From: Setophaga petechia
Taxonomy: Eukaryota > Chordata > Aves > Passeriformes > Parulidae
Length of the DNA: 64,000 nucleotides
NCBI GenBank assembly: GCA_024362935.1
Contig: JANCRA010000019.1
Span: 3,778,501-3,842,500, forward strand
Direction of reading: 5' to 3'
The notes beneath the pieces are model-generated. The model saw only the letters and a list, made by a program, of their open reading frames with translations, ran no database searches and was not told the DNA's origin. Below, in pieces: positions 11,901 through 23,900 of this stretch. Numbering within the stretch: the first letter of the stretch is position 1; every line of letters starts with the position of its first letter. A program made the translations under genes and the position numbers.

Positions 11901-14900
11901 TTAAAAATGAAAGGAATATCAACTGGAAGCAACTTTTGTACTTTCAGGAAGGCGAAATCAGCCTTGTCATCAAAGGTTTCAAATGGAAAAGAAAAATGTG
12001 TGTATGCAACCTCAGTATCACTTCATCAATATCAAACATTTTCTAGTTTAATTCTTGTGAAAGCAATACTGCTGCTGCAGCACATGAATTCATATTAATA
12101 TTTCATATTGTGTTCTCTGAATCACTGTGGGCAACTTCTGCAGTTCAGTACCGAGGGATGATAGAAAGTTTGCAGAGACACAGCAGAGCAAAGGCATAGT
12201 TTTGCTGTATCATAAAATTAATTGTGTGCATTGCAATTGAAGATTATGGCTAGAAGTTAACAGCTGATAAATCACTCACTCTGCTTTTAAGGGATTGTAG
12301 CGTTTTTTTCACACAAAAAATATTACCATTATTGATAAATTTAATCTGCAGAAAATGTTTAGTTGTGAGCACAGTTCTTAAACTGTATCACTTGTCTGCT
12401 TAGTTTGATGTGCTTTTACAGGGAGTGGTGCAGAACTGTCTTGTCGCATGGCCTGCAGCAACACTGAGAGGGTTGAAGCAAGTAAATATCCACATTGCAA
12501 CCCAGAGTACCTTCATAGCTGCACTTACATCTAGTTGAGGGCAATTCAAGCAATAAACTTTTTCTTCCTTGTTTATTGTGAGAGTTGAACTTGGTAATAT
12601 CACTGTTTGCCAGCTGGAAGCAATACACTTTAGGAATTAACCTCAAGATATTCCATGAAAGGAGGCCAAATCCTATTAAACAGTACATCTATGCTTCTCT
12701 TAGCTTAAGGTGCAAGGCTTTACTGGGGCCTGTAGATAAAGACTGTTGTAAGTAGTTCAGTTTCTACAATTACAGTAACATCAAAGCAGTAAGCACCTTC
12801 TAAAGAACATTATTTAGAAAACAAAACTTTGGGGATTTCCCCCTTTAGATAGGCAGAAGATGTTAAAAATTAAAATCTGTCCAAAAGTTGCAGTTTCACA
12901 GATCTTCAAAGACCAACATGGTTGAAAAAAGAAGTTTTGGCGAAGCTTTACTTGATGCTGGTAGACACCAATTATGTTGGTACTGCAACAATGGTAAAAT
13001 CAGTCTGTGGTTACTGGCACACAGCAAGAGTAATATGTTACATAAATCACAGATGGCTGAGCTAGAATGTTCCTACAGGGCAATTTACTTCATGAAGGAT
13101 TAGTGAATTCTAGTTTTAGTTGCTCCAAAATTAATTTAGCAGTTAAGCAATTGCACTTAGAAGTTCAGCCCTGTTCTGGATAGTACTTGGTAGGATTAAT
13201 TCTTATGATATGTCATTTACCAGTAGTATGTTGGGCACCAGAATAATTTTAGAGTGCTTCTTTGTCTGTTATAGTGTTAACTCATGAGAACAAGGGAAGA
13301 GGTTAAGTTACTTTGGTATCCAAAACCAAATTTAAGTGTTGTGGCTGGTAGTCTTAACACTTGCAGTCTGTATAATATTAGAAATAGTTTGTAGGGAGTA
13401 GGGAGCTTGTAATAAGCCAATGACAGGGGTATTTATTTGGGCCTATATCAACAACATCAGAGATGTCAGAACTCCAAGATTTATTATTATCATTATTATT
13501 TTTAGTCTAGCTTTCACCAGTGGTTGAGGGAGCAGAGGGAGAGAGTTGGCCTCAGAGCCTTGTAAAAAGCTCTGCAGTCTGTTGGTGCAGTGGTCTGCAG
13601 AGGCAGTGCTGGCAGGGGACTTTCAGCTGGTTCGTATCACAGGTGTTGTCTGGAGCTTGGTTCTGCATTCCCAGCAGAAAGCCTGGTCCTTCTCCTTTCC
13701 CCACAAATGGCAGCAGAGCTGTGATAGCAGTGGGAAGTCTGGGCAACCATACTAAAGCCTAATATTTTCATTACAGAAATACTCAGGCATGTTTTAGAGA
13801 GTGATACACCAGTGAAAGCAACTAGTATGGTTGCCTGTTGCTTCATCTGTTGTCACATGCTTGTTTACAGCTTCAGGGCTTAAAATAAATGTTGCCTTAT
13901 ACCCCTGATGAGTGTCGTCACCTTCCTGCCAGGATGACTTTTTCAGGGATGGAATGGAGCTGGCTCACTCCAGGAACCTCAGCAGCTCTGTTGTGCACAC
14001 TGTGCTCCAGAACCTTTGCCCAGGGGTCCTGGGATGGCTGCATGAGTGGTTGCTGTGCTGTCTCTTGTCCTTTACTTGGTATCATTCCAGTAACTTTCAA
14101 AGTGAATGGGGCCTTAGAAGGCCACTTTAAAAGGGCCTTATTTTCTGCAAGAATAGAGAGTTGAACTCAATGATCCTTGGTGGGCACTTTCCAACTCCTG
14201 ACATCCTGTGATTCTAACATATATGTTATATATACGTATGTATATGTATTATTCTAACCTTAAGGTTAGAATAAATGTTGCAATGGATAAATCACTGTGT
14301 ATCTACACTTGTTTTTAATGTAGGAGAGAGAAGAGTTGATGCATGACCAAATCCGTGTGCTCTGTATCATAGTACATCATTTGTGAGTGGGAAAGCTGTA
14401 CTGCAGTCCCTCCTTAGCTGGTGCAAGAGGTTTCCCATGGGAGTGCTCTGCTCCGTAGCTTTGCCTGCCTTGGACAGCCAGGGTTTTTTAAGTGCACTGC
14501 AGTCTTTTGTTAGAAAACAGCAGCCATGTGTTAGGAGAAGGCATTGCATTTCCCTTGTTGAATCCTCCTGTTTACCCTTTTTCCCAGACTTGTCCTCTTC
14601 TGAAAGCCGTGGATGTTCAGAGCCTGTCTCCTGCTGACTCACTGCCTCTCTCGCCTGGCTCTGCAGGCTTGTGAGGCGCTGGAGGCTGCTCAGGCCCCCT
14701 GTCAGGAGGGCTGTATAGTATTACAAAATCTCATTTGCCATGAGGTTATGCTTGGAGTAAATCAGCGTGTTACTTTAGCCTTTCACCTCGGAATGTATAC
14801 ATGCCAGAGAGGAGGAGGGGGGCAGCGAAACCCCGGATAGGTCAAAACTAAATTCATTTGGTGACTTCATCTGTCTCTAGCTGGATCCCATTCCTGCTGA

Positions 14901-17900
14901 AACTCCCAAGCCTGCCCGCAGCGTTTTCTGGACTTAAAAGGCGGAAATGGCAGGAGCCGGGAGCAGCCGGGCTGCCAGAGCCGCTGCAGCGTGGCTGCTG
15001 TCCTGCTGGGCTCTCCTCTGACACACTGCCCTGCAGCCCCAGTGCCCAGCTCCCCTGGCTGCTCCTAATCAGGCTTTCTGCTTGTCCTTAGCCCTTCCCA
15101 CTCACGGGCAGGTATTCCTTGGGGGCTGCTGGGGTGGCTGGCTGTGTCCGCCGTGTTTCGCCTGGAAGTTCACAGGCTGCACTCTCGTGGGGCCAGTGGA
15201 TTTGGGGACAAGCTCTCCTCCACTGCTGTCTTCATTTTCCCCTAAGTCTGCATTTGCTAGAGAAATCTCCTCTCTGAAAGTGAAGCTACTCATCCATCAA
15301 CTCGTGGGAGCAAAATAATAAGTGGTTCTCCTGTGATTTTCACTGCTTACGCTAGGAACTGAGGTTTGCTTGCATGGGCTGCCTCTCAAGGCATCCTTTC
15401 TTCAGTGATCAGCACTGATGTTACCTTGCTTTATGGCACATTTTTGATCTCTTGGAAATCCTTTAGCAATGTCTGCATGTTTGCTTGGTAACCTGTTATT
15501 ATCCATAAGGGAAAAAAAATGAAAAAAGGAGAATTGAAATTCCTGCTAGTGTCTGGGTGAATAGAGACTTTGTTTAATAGAAGATTAAAAGCTGGTTTAC
15601 ATAGCAGCTTTCTAGAGGTTTTCTAGTTACAAAATGGTCATAGACATCTTCAGTTTTCTAAAATGTAGGTGTTTCTAATTGACTTGAGTTTATTGTATAA
15701 GTCTGAGAATTATTTTCCTTTGAATCAACCTTTTTTATTTCTTTTCCCCCTTCACAATCCCCTTGTCTATTGTGAAAGGTAGACTAGTTGCCAGCGTCTA
15801 TTGTGAAAATTTGACAGGTTGAATATCTTACTTCAGGGCATCAGAGCAGCGATTCAAGCTTAAGATCTTAGAGTTGAAAGCCTTGGCAGGGGGAGGGTAA
15901 TAGCAGTAAGTAAAGGCAGTGAAGTTTTTTAGCATTGCAGCCTTGCCACGGTTAGGTTCCTCTCATTCAGCCTACCTCAAAGGATTTTTGTTGTTCATCA
16001 TTAACGAAACGCCTTCTTAATTTTTAGTCACATTCTTTTTGTACTGAAATTTTTGTGTCCTTATACCACGTTAAATAGTGCCTGTCTGTTCAGCAAAAAC
16101 ATTACTGTTGCTTTGTTCAACTGCTCTAAGGTGTGGTTTGAGAGGGCTGTGCACTGCCATGGTTCATTTCTAACCGGAGTGAATATACCTGGGTGGAAAT
16201 GGTGGTGGCTAGAGGCTCTGAATTGCTTCCATTTTGTGTAAAGCTATTGATGTCTGCCTTTCTTGAACCTCTGTCCTTTGTCAAGAACGCTCTTTCTAAA
16301 ATTAACATTTGTTTCCTCATAGAAATTGATAAGGAACCTTTCAGAGCATGCAAATACTTTCAACCATAAAGAAGGTATTACCTAGTTAAATGTTACTGTT
16401 GCATTGTACTTATGATGGCAAAGGTGAACCCTGAAAAAAAAAGGAATTTTTTTACTGTAGCGACATTGCTGTTTCATTGCCACAGTTTCAGTGGCAGCAG
16501 GAGTGAGAATGTAGACGGAGAAATAAAATCTTATGATATGGAAATACAACTGGAAGATTCAAGTGAATGCAAACATGACTGGCAGATGTGAGTCAGTGAA
16601 TGTGGTTTGTCCTTCTCAGGTAGACCTTTAGGTGCCCTGAAATCTTCAAAGCACTAAATAATTGTCCTGGAATTTGAAACTGTTCTTTTCATTTTTGTGA
16701 ACTACCCCAGTTTAATAACTGGTTAGTGAATAAATTTCTAACTATTTCTAAATGCTATACGGTATTCAGTGTAATGCATTGCTAGTTATTAGGCCATATC
16801 AGAGGATTTGGCTCTAGTTGTGCATATTATTGGAATAGTTCTGGTTGTGTTTTTCATATTTGAGGAAACTGAATATCTGAAAAAGAATCAGTGTTTTTCT
16901 GCCTCACAAATAAGTGTTTTGGGGGTGGTAAGTTTTCTCAAGCCATATGTAGCACAAACCAGAATTACCAGGAGGCTTTATAAAAGGTACTCAGATTTGG
17001 GTCTAAAGCAGTCCTTTAGACCCATCATAAACATTTATGTAGGTCAGAACATCCCAGCATTGGCAGGAAGCCTCTAATTTAAAAGAAAAAAATGCCCTAA
17101 TCCAATCAGAGTATATCTCTTATTACTCTAATTTTACTTGCATTTAAACAGGGAAGTGCAATGAGAACAATAGAAAATATGCTGTTGTCTGTGTTCAGTG
17201 ATAATCCAGCAACATTCGAGCCATAAAATGTACATGGATTGCTTCAGTTTCATCTAGACTTTGTAGAGTACTTCACAAATCATTTCAGGTGAAGTCAGAT
17301 CCATGTGGTAAATGTAAAATGACATTCAGAAGTGAGTGAGATATACAGAAATAAAAATATTTTATTTTTAGCATTTCAGGGCTATTTAGTAACATGGGAA
17401 CAGTGGAACAGTGCAAAAGAGATTTGACGTTCAGCATTTAAAAACATGAATTTCTCACAGCATTCTTTTTTTTTTTTCTTTCCCCATGGCAGTACCTCAT
17501 TGTGATTAATCTTATCTCTGATTCAGTTTCTGTCTAGATAGAGCCTTTGTGTTGCTTGGTGCAAATATCACTGCAGTTGCAGCACTCTGATGCCACAGTA
17601 TTTGCTGCAGAAGTACAGCATAAATCAAAAGGGGAGAGCAAGAACAGTGTTGTCAGCAATGCACAGGAGCTTTTTGTGTTGATTCTCTGTCTGCAGGACT
17701 CCTTTCTGTACAGACAACCTCGAGCACAACTGGTCTCTAATGGCTGTGGCTGCAGCTGTGTGCAGGGAGTGTTCGAGAAACAGGCAAGGTCCAGCTGCAA
17801 ATCAGTTGTCATTTCAGGATGGTATAAAAGGAAGAATTTTCCTTGTACAGGGATTTATCCACTAAATCTGGCAGGTTTCTTCCTTCAGGGACTTCTTTGT

Positions 17901-20900
17901 TTTTGCGGTAGGTTTAATCTAGAAAGCCTTTTCAGCAGCAGCTGCAGCAGTCTCACTCAGCTTCATCTTTGCCTTTCTGCTGTTATCTCCTGCTTTAGTA
18001 ATTTTTGGTGTGAGATCTTTTGTTTTATTGGCAGTATCTTATCAGGTGCCAGCTTCCAGAAGGTTCCTCTGTACTGTCACACAGACTTTCCACTGCATTT
18101 AAAAACTTAATATCTGTTTGTCTCTTTGCACTACTATTTAATACAAATATGTCTATTTGTACTAAATGAGAGGCAGTGGCAGAAACTGGAGCACATAAGG
18201 TTCCACCTGAACACAAGGAAGAAATTCTTTACTGTAAGGGTGAGTGAGCACTGAAACAGGTTCCCCAGAGAAGTTGTAGAGTCTCCTCCTCTGGAGATAA
18301 TCAAAAACCATCTATACAATGCTGAGTAATGTGCTCTAGGTGGCCCTGCTTGGGCAGGGAGGTTGGACTGCAGTGGTCCCTTCCAACCTTTCCTATTCTG
18401 CGAAAATGTGAGGGCCTTGCAGGTTCAGAGGTGATGGGAAGTGTGGTGAGCTTTTACACTACAAATAGATTCAGTGCTTCTAGTCTTGTCATTGTTACTG
18501 GTTTGTTGTGATACAGCTTCTGCTGTCAACAAATGTTAGTTTATCCTTGGAAAAATAAAGTAAATGTGCTTCTTGCAAAACTGTCCTTAAGAGCAGCTGG
18601 ATAATACCTTGTAGCAACTGCAGTTATCTGTAGCAAGAGCTGTGGAAAGTACCCAATATCTCAATGTTCAATGCTGCACAAAATGCCTTAAAAAATTAAT
18701 AGACTTTTGGGTGTAATGTTTATCGTCAGGCATGCCAAGCCAGTATATTTCCAACTGGGGAAACTGCTTAAGCGTGTACATGATTTTCAGCACCTGTCTA
18801 ATCCTCTGAACTCATGTCTGTGGTGGGTAGTTGTGCATGTGTAAAGTGTTTTTCTGAAATGGTGTAGACTAATATGTGAAGACTCTCCTCGGGCTTGAAG
18901 CAAAACAAGGGAGAGTCCTTTGTGCTTAGGCAGCACTGTAACAGCCAGAGGTTTTTAATGTCCCCCTGTGCCCTCTGAAGTGGGAGGTGTGATGTACTAC
19001 CTTTAGTCTGCTTTCAGTTGCTATGGAATCACCAGGCACCACTATGGAATTCTGAAGACACCAGGTAGACACTGGTTTTCAGGCTTGTGTAAGCCTCATT
19101 GCAATCTTATGATTCAGAGCCTTTAGTGTAAACAAGTGAAAGCCTAACAAGTTGAAAATGTAAATAATGTTATTGGAAAGAAGTAATGTATTACAACATA
19201 AAATCAAGTTGTTAGCTACTTGGCTGTTCAGAGTATGGCCTGTGTGTCTCCACCTGTCCAGCTGTTCTCTTGCATCAGCTTACACATGTTTATTAATGTT
19301 TTGAAGATGGATAACATTTTTCAGAGTACTTCAGCACTTCGGGAACTTGGTACTGCAGAAAACCCCAGTCCAGCTGTAGATGTTGAGCACAGAGGTTCTT
19401 GACTGTTGCTGAGCATGGTAGCTGCACTACCTACATCTGCTTGTTCTTTTTTCTTTTCCTTCTTTTTTGTTTTGTTTAAGGTCTCTCTGTGTGGCAAACA
19501 GGATATGTGTGTATCTGAGCACCAAATTAGAACATGCTTACTATAAAGGAAACCTTTCCCAGCTGAGTGTATTTAGAATGTAACCAGTAGGAGGGTGGGG
19601 AACAAGAGATGCAAGGAGAGGGTGAACTCTTTCAGGAGAAGCAGCTGTGGAATATTCACATATATGTCAACAAAACACTTAAGGATGAATGGCAGTGGCA
19701 TATTATTGAGTTTTTAAACAGAAATTCTGATTCATTTGGCCTTTGCTTGCAACTGTACTCATACACAGTTGTGCATGCTTGTGTACAAATCTGAAGCTCT
19801 TGCCTCTAATAGCTTGAACTAGTCTCTAATAAATAGTCTGAACTTTTGTTTGACCCTTAGACCACAATAATTAATTCACAGATGTAGCATAAGTTGTATT
19901 ACAGGTATCCTTCAGGGTAGCATTGTAAAACTCAAGGTTATTCATTTACTCACAGTTTCCTGCAGTAGAATTCCCCACTCCATGCAATGCAGCAGAGGAA
20001 GTTGTTTGCTCCCCTGTGGGTTGCAGAAGGATGGGTATTTCTCTTTGCAGTTCTTAGTGGAAAAAGGTGATGAAGGAAGTTCTGCTTCCTTTCTCTGTGT
20101 GTGTGTGTGTATTTTCTTGATCTTTTAAACAAAGTGAACTTTCCCTTTTCACTGGTGGTAGGTGATGGTTTTTCTGAGCTCTGCCTGGCCTCAGAGGCCA
20201 ATTAAAATGTTCTTGAAGTAGTGGCAATTACAGATCAGAGTAGCTTTATTTCAGATGTTCTCATCTAAATACCTTTAGTTGCTGTAAAATTCAGTGGACT
20301 CCTCTGTATTGAAGTGTTGGTTTATTATTAGGCTCACTATTAATTCTAAGTGAATATTAAATCCATTATTAAGCTGTTATTTCAACTGATCTTACATAAA
20401 ATATTTAACATGTTAGTTTAATGGCGACAGTGGTACTATCTTTGTTAGGTTTTTTTACCTATATAAAAAGGCTAAAAATAATAAAATAAAACTCATAGTA
20501 TCAAAGGGGTTGTTTGCCTGCTCAGTGCCTTCCACCCTGATGCTGAAGCTAAGCTTTTATGGTTAGCTATTACGGTGTAGTTTTAAGAGTAAAAGGACAC
20601 TCCCTGTTTCTAAAACTTTGTTCCTAGCGCTCCATTCAGTCCAAGCACTTAGTGCATGCCAAGAAAGCGACCTTTGCTAACTCTTGCAGTGAATACAGGG
20701 CTGTGTTCACACAACTGGCTGTGCTGCATGCGAGCCCGCAGGAAGAACGGAGCAGGCTGAGCACAGGCTGATTCCCTCCATGCTCCAGAGCTGCCTGTAC
20801 ACAGTGGACAGGGAGGCAGCCTGGTTTTGAATGAATTTCTGGCAGTGGTTGCCTGACTATTGGAGCATGAATTTTTCAACCCTATTTTCTCTCTCACTCT

Positions 20901-23900
20901 CTTTTTTCTTTAATTCCTTATAAAGCAAATTTGAGGATTTTATGCCTCGTGTCGTAATGTCAGTAGATGAGAACAACTTGAACAACCTTCTGTTTGTGAG
21001 ATTTGTTTCCTAGAAAGTGACCTGTATTATGAACTTCCTAATCTTGCATTTAAATTTATTCTCTGTGTTATGTACTAATACACTTACATGTTACCAAGTC
21101 AAGTTTTTTGCTGGTAGGTTTTTCCCATTTCACATTTTACCTGGGTTGCCCCACCTAGTTAGCACACATAACTATGGGTGGAGTTAATCTGCAGTCTTCT
21201 CCTTATAGAATTGTGTCAGGCTTCAAAGGGCTACGTCGCTGCAAATTCTCAATGGAAATAGTCCATGCAGACCTTGGATCCTACAGAAGAGATCCTGCTC
21301 TCTTGCATTGACTGAGAAAGTTGAGGTCCAAAGCTGAGATGGCAGGACTGGCACTAAAGCTAGACAGATCAGTGTTAGATTGCCACGAGATGAAGGTGTG
21401 CAGTCCCCAGCAAACCAAGAACTATCTTTCAACTTTGACTCTTAGGTCATTTCTGAGACACTTCATACTTGGATTGCTTCTGGTGGACTTTCTGCAGTCC
21501 ATTACTCACAGGAACATTACTTAACTCTCTCCATCAACTTGATTCTGCTCTTTGAAACTGCTGATAAAATAAACTTGAGTGTGCTCATGTTTTCTCTTTG
21601 CAACATCTTGCAACAGAAAGATGTGACTAGGGTAGGATAACAGGCAGCAAAGTCCAGTAGTATGTGTTTCTGGTCTGTGTACCTGGGAAGATGATAAAAG
21701 CTACTATGAATTGCCAGCTTCCAGGGAGGGACCTTTGCTAATTGGAAGACTCTATCTAAGGTGATGTAGCTGTGAAAACTTCAAGCACAGAGTGCCATTT
21801 ACCAAGGTCTCAGTGAAATGTTATCTGAACACTGCTTGAACCTGTCTGTTCGAGAAGGACTGCTGGCATGACCAGTCAGTGAATGTCTGATTTGATATAA
21901 GAGACTTACATTGATCTGTTTAATCTAGACTACCTGGGCATTGGGACCGACACTGAGTGCTGTCTCGAAAGCATTAAGAAATCCACTCTGGGGAAGAAAA
22001 AGCAATTAGAGCTGGAGGATAATGTTGGCAGAAGAACAAATGGGTTTAAGCTTAGAGGAAATGTTCCTAATGTCTGAGAAGAATTGGGCTCCACGGCAGT
22101 TTTCCAACCACACAGTTGAGGGTGCAAATCTCAGTTACTTTCAGGATAGATGTTGGTGCACTGATAACATTATTTGATTTGAGATTTGAAATTATTTGAT
22201 ATTCACTCTGTGATTGTTAGGAACTGAATTAATGATCCAAAAGGGCCCTGTCCCAGTAAGAAATCAGTAATAGAACACCTGCTTTCATCAGTTAGAAGTT
22301 ACCTAAAATTTAGTGTTGGTTTAGGAAGCCTGATCATCCTGCAGAGGCAAAAAACTGGCAGATGTTGGATCACTGTATTGATCCAGCACAATGTGACAAA
22401 ATCTTGGGTCTCTGATCCTGTCAGTGCATCTTTAGGTCTGAGTCTGGGGTTTTTCCTACCTTATTGGCATGAAGCAGAGTACCATAGGTTTGTATGTTCT
22501 TTAAGTTCACAGTGACAGCCAGAGAAATATGTTCATAGGTTCCAAGAGGACATTGAGGAGGTTACGTATCATCAAATAATAAATTTACCCCTTCTTTCTC
22601 AATAAACAAAGAGAGGGGTTTGAGTTTTCTTTCCCTCTTTTGAACAGGAAGCATATATTCATTGTATTTAGAAAACAATTGCCAAAATGTCAAAAATCTT
22701 TTTTTCTCTCTTTTTTTCTAGTTGGGGAATGGCGGTCAACGTGTACTCTACCTCTATAACCCAGGAGACTATGAGCAGACATGACATCATTGCATGGGTT
22801 AATGATATATTAGCTTTAAACTACACAAAAGTTGAACAACTCTGTTCAGGTAAGAAAGCGCAGTATGCTCTATAAATGTTTATTTTAAAACCACTTTAAA
22901 AGTCTGATTTGTTGAAAATAGATAACTTTTCACTTTGACAGAAACCAGTTACTCTGAAAAAAGAGACTAATGTTATGTGCACAGGAAACATTTTTACGTT
23001 TGTGTTAATCATGGGAAGATAAGGTACCTTGGGAAAGCATAACAAAGGCAGAGGTGAATGGGACAAATGTAGCAGGAGATACATAGAAGTAATAAAAAGG
23101 TTAACTAAGCAAGCAAAGAATACAGCGATAAGTTTTAGTGTTTTTAAGCCACTGGGGTGGTATCTTTTCAAATGGAGAGTGGACATAACTGAGGAAGAGA
23201 CAAATAGAGAACCAACATCCCAGATGAACAAAATTCTCCAGCTCCTTTTCCTTCCTGAGGTTTCTCAAATCCCTGCTGATGCTTGCAGGAAAAAAGCCCT
23301 AGAAAAAGACTGAAGAAAAAACATGGATTTGAGGAAATGAGGCTTTAGTTGCTGTGAGGGCTTTAGAACTTTCAAAGTCTGCCTCTTTCTCTTTAAATCT
23401 GAGTTACTGTTATAAGTATATTTGGTAATGAGCCCTGAAAAAAGGGTAATAGTTTGAATACTTCAGACATTTTGGTTAATCAGAGTTACAACCAGAAGAT
23501 GTGTGTTAAACAACAGGGTCTGTAACTAAATGATGGCTAGAAATGACACAGAAGAAGACTGATGTTTCACTGTGAATATACATTCCCCTGGGGAATTATT
23601 TCTTTCTGATTTTCAACTGTGATTTTTAAATTTGAAGATACTTGGTGGAGGAGGAGTTTGCTTGTGGTGGAGGAGATCTAACTTAGATTGCTACTTCCAG
23701 ACAACTAACATGCTGGGACTATCTTATGAAGGTATCATATTATATTATGAAGACAGTGCTCAAAGCACATGGAAGAGGAACCACATGACCAGACTTCAGC
23801 TATTTCTTGGTCTAGACAAAATGAATTAATGGGGTCTTATATTCTTATATTTGATTTTGCCTATCATTCTGGGTAAATTTTCTGTCTCAGAGATGTACCC

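Larger units (their letters stand above)
2988..22721 (+). other. MAPRE2: MAPRE2 intron 1 (19.7 kb)
   Basis: Bounded by gtacgg and a long polypyrimidine tract ending ctag. Its first 600-800 bases are the 3' part of the CpG island. Further in it holds four CR1 pieces (10608-11006, 11125-11805, 14159-14216, 18168-18402), two CpG-enriched patches (8872-9180 and 14803-15200) and several short fold-backs. The rest is unique AT-leaning sequence in which I see no further exon. Single-frame open stretches of up to 187 codons occur but show no family resemblance. Confidence 0.9.

Noticed and set aside
17547..18110. Open stretch of 187 codons in intron 1
   Set aside because: About one frame of this length is expected by chance in 64 kb. 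The protein is rich in Ser, Cys and Phe, matches no family I know, and lacks promoter or splice context.
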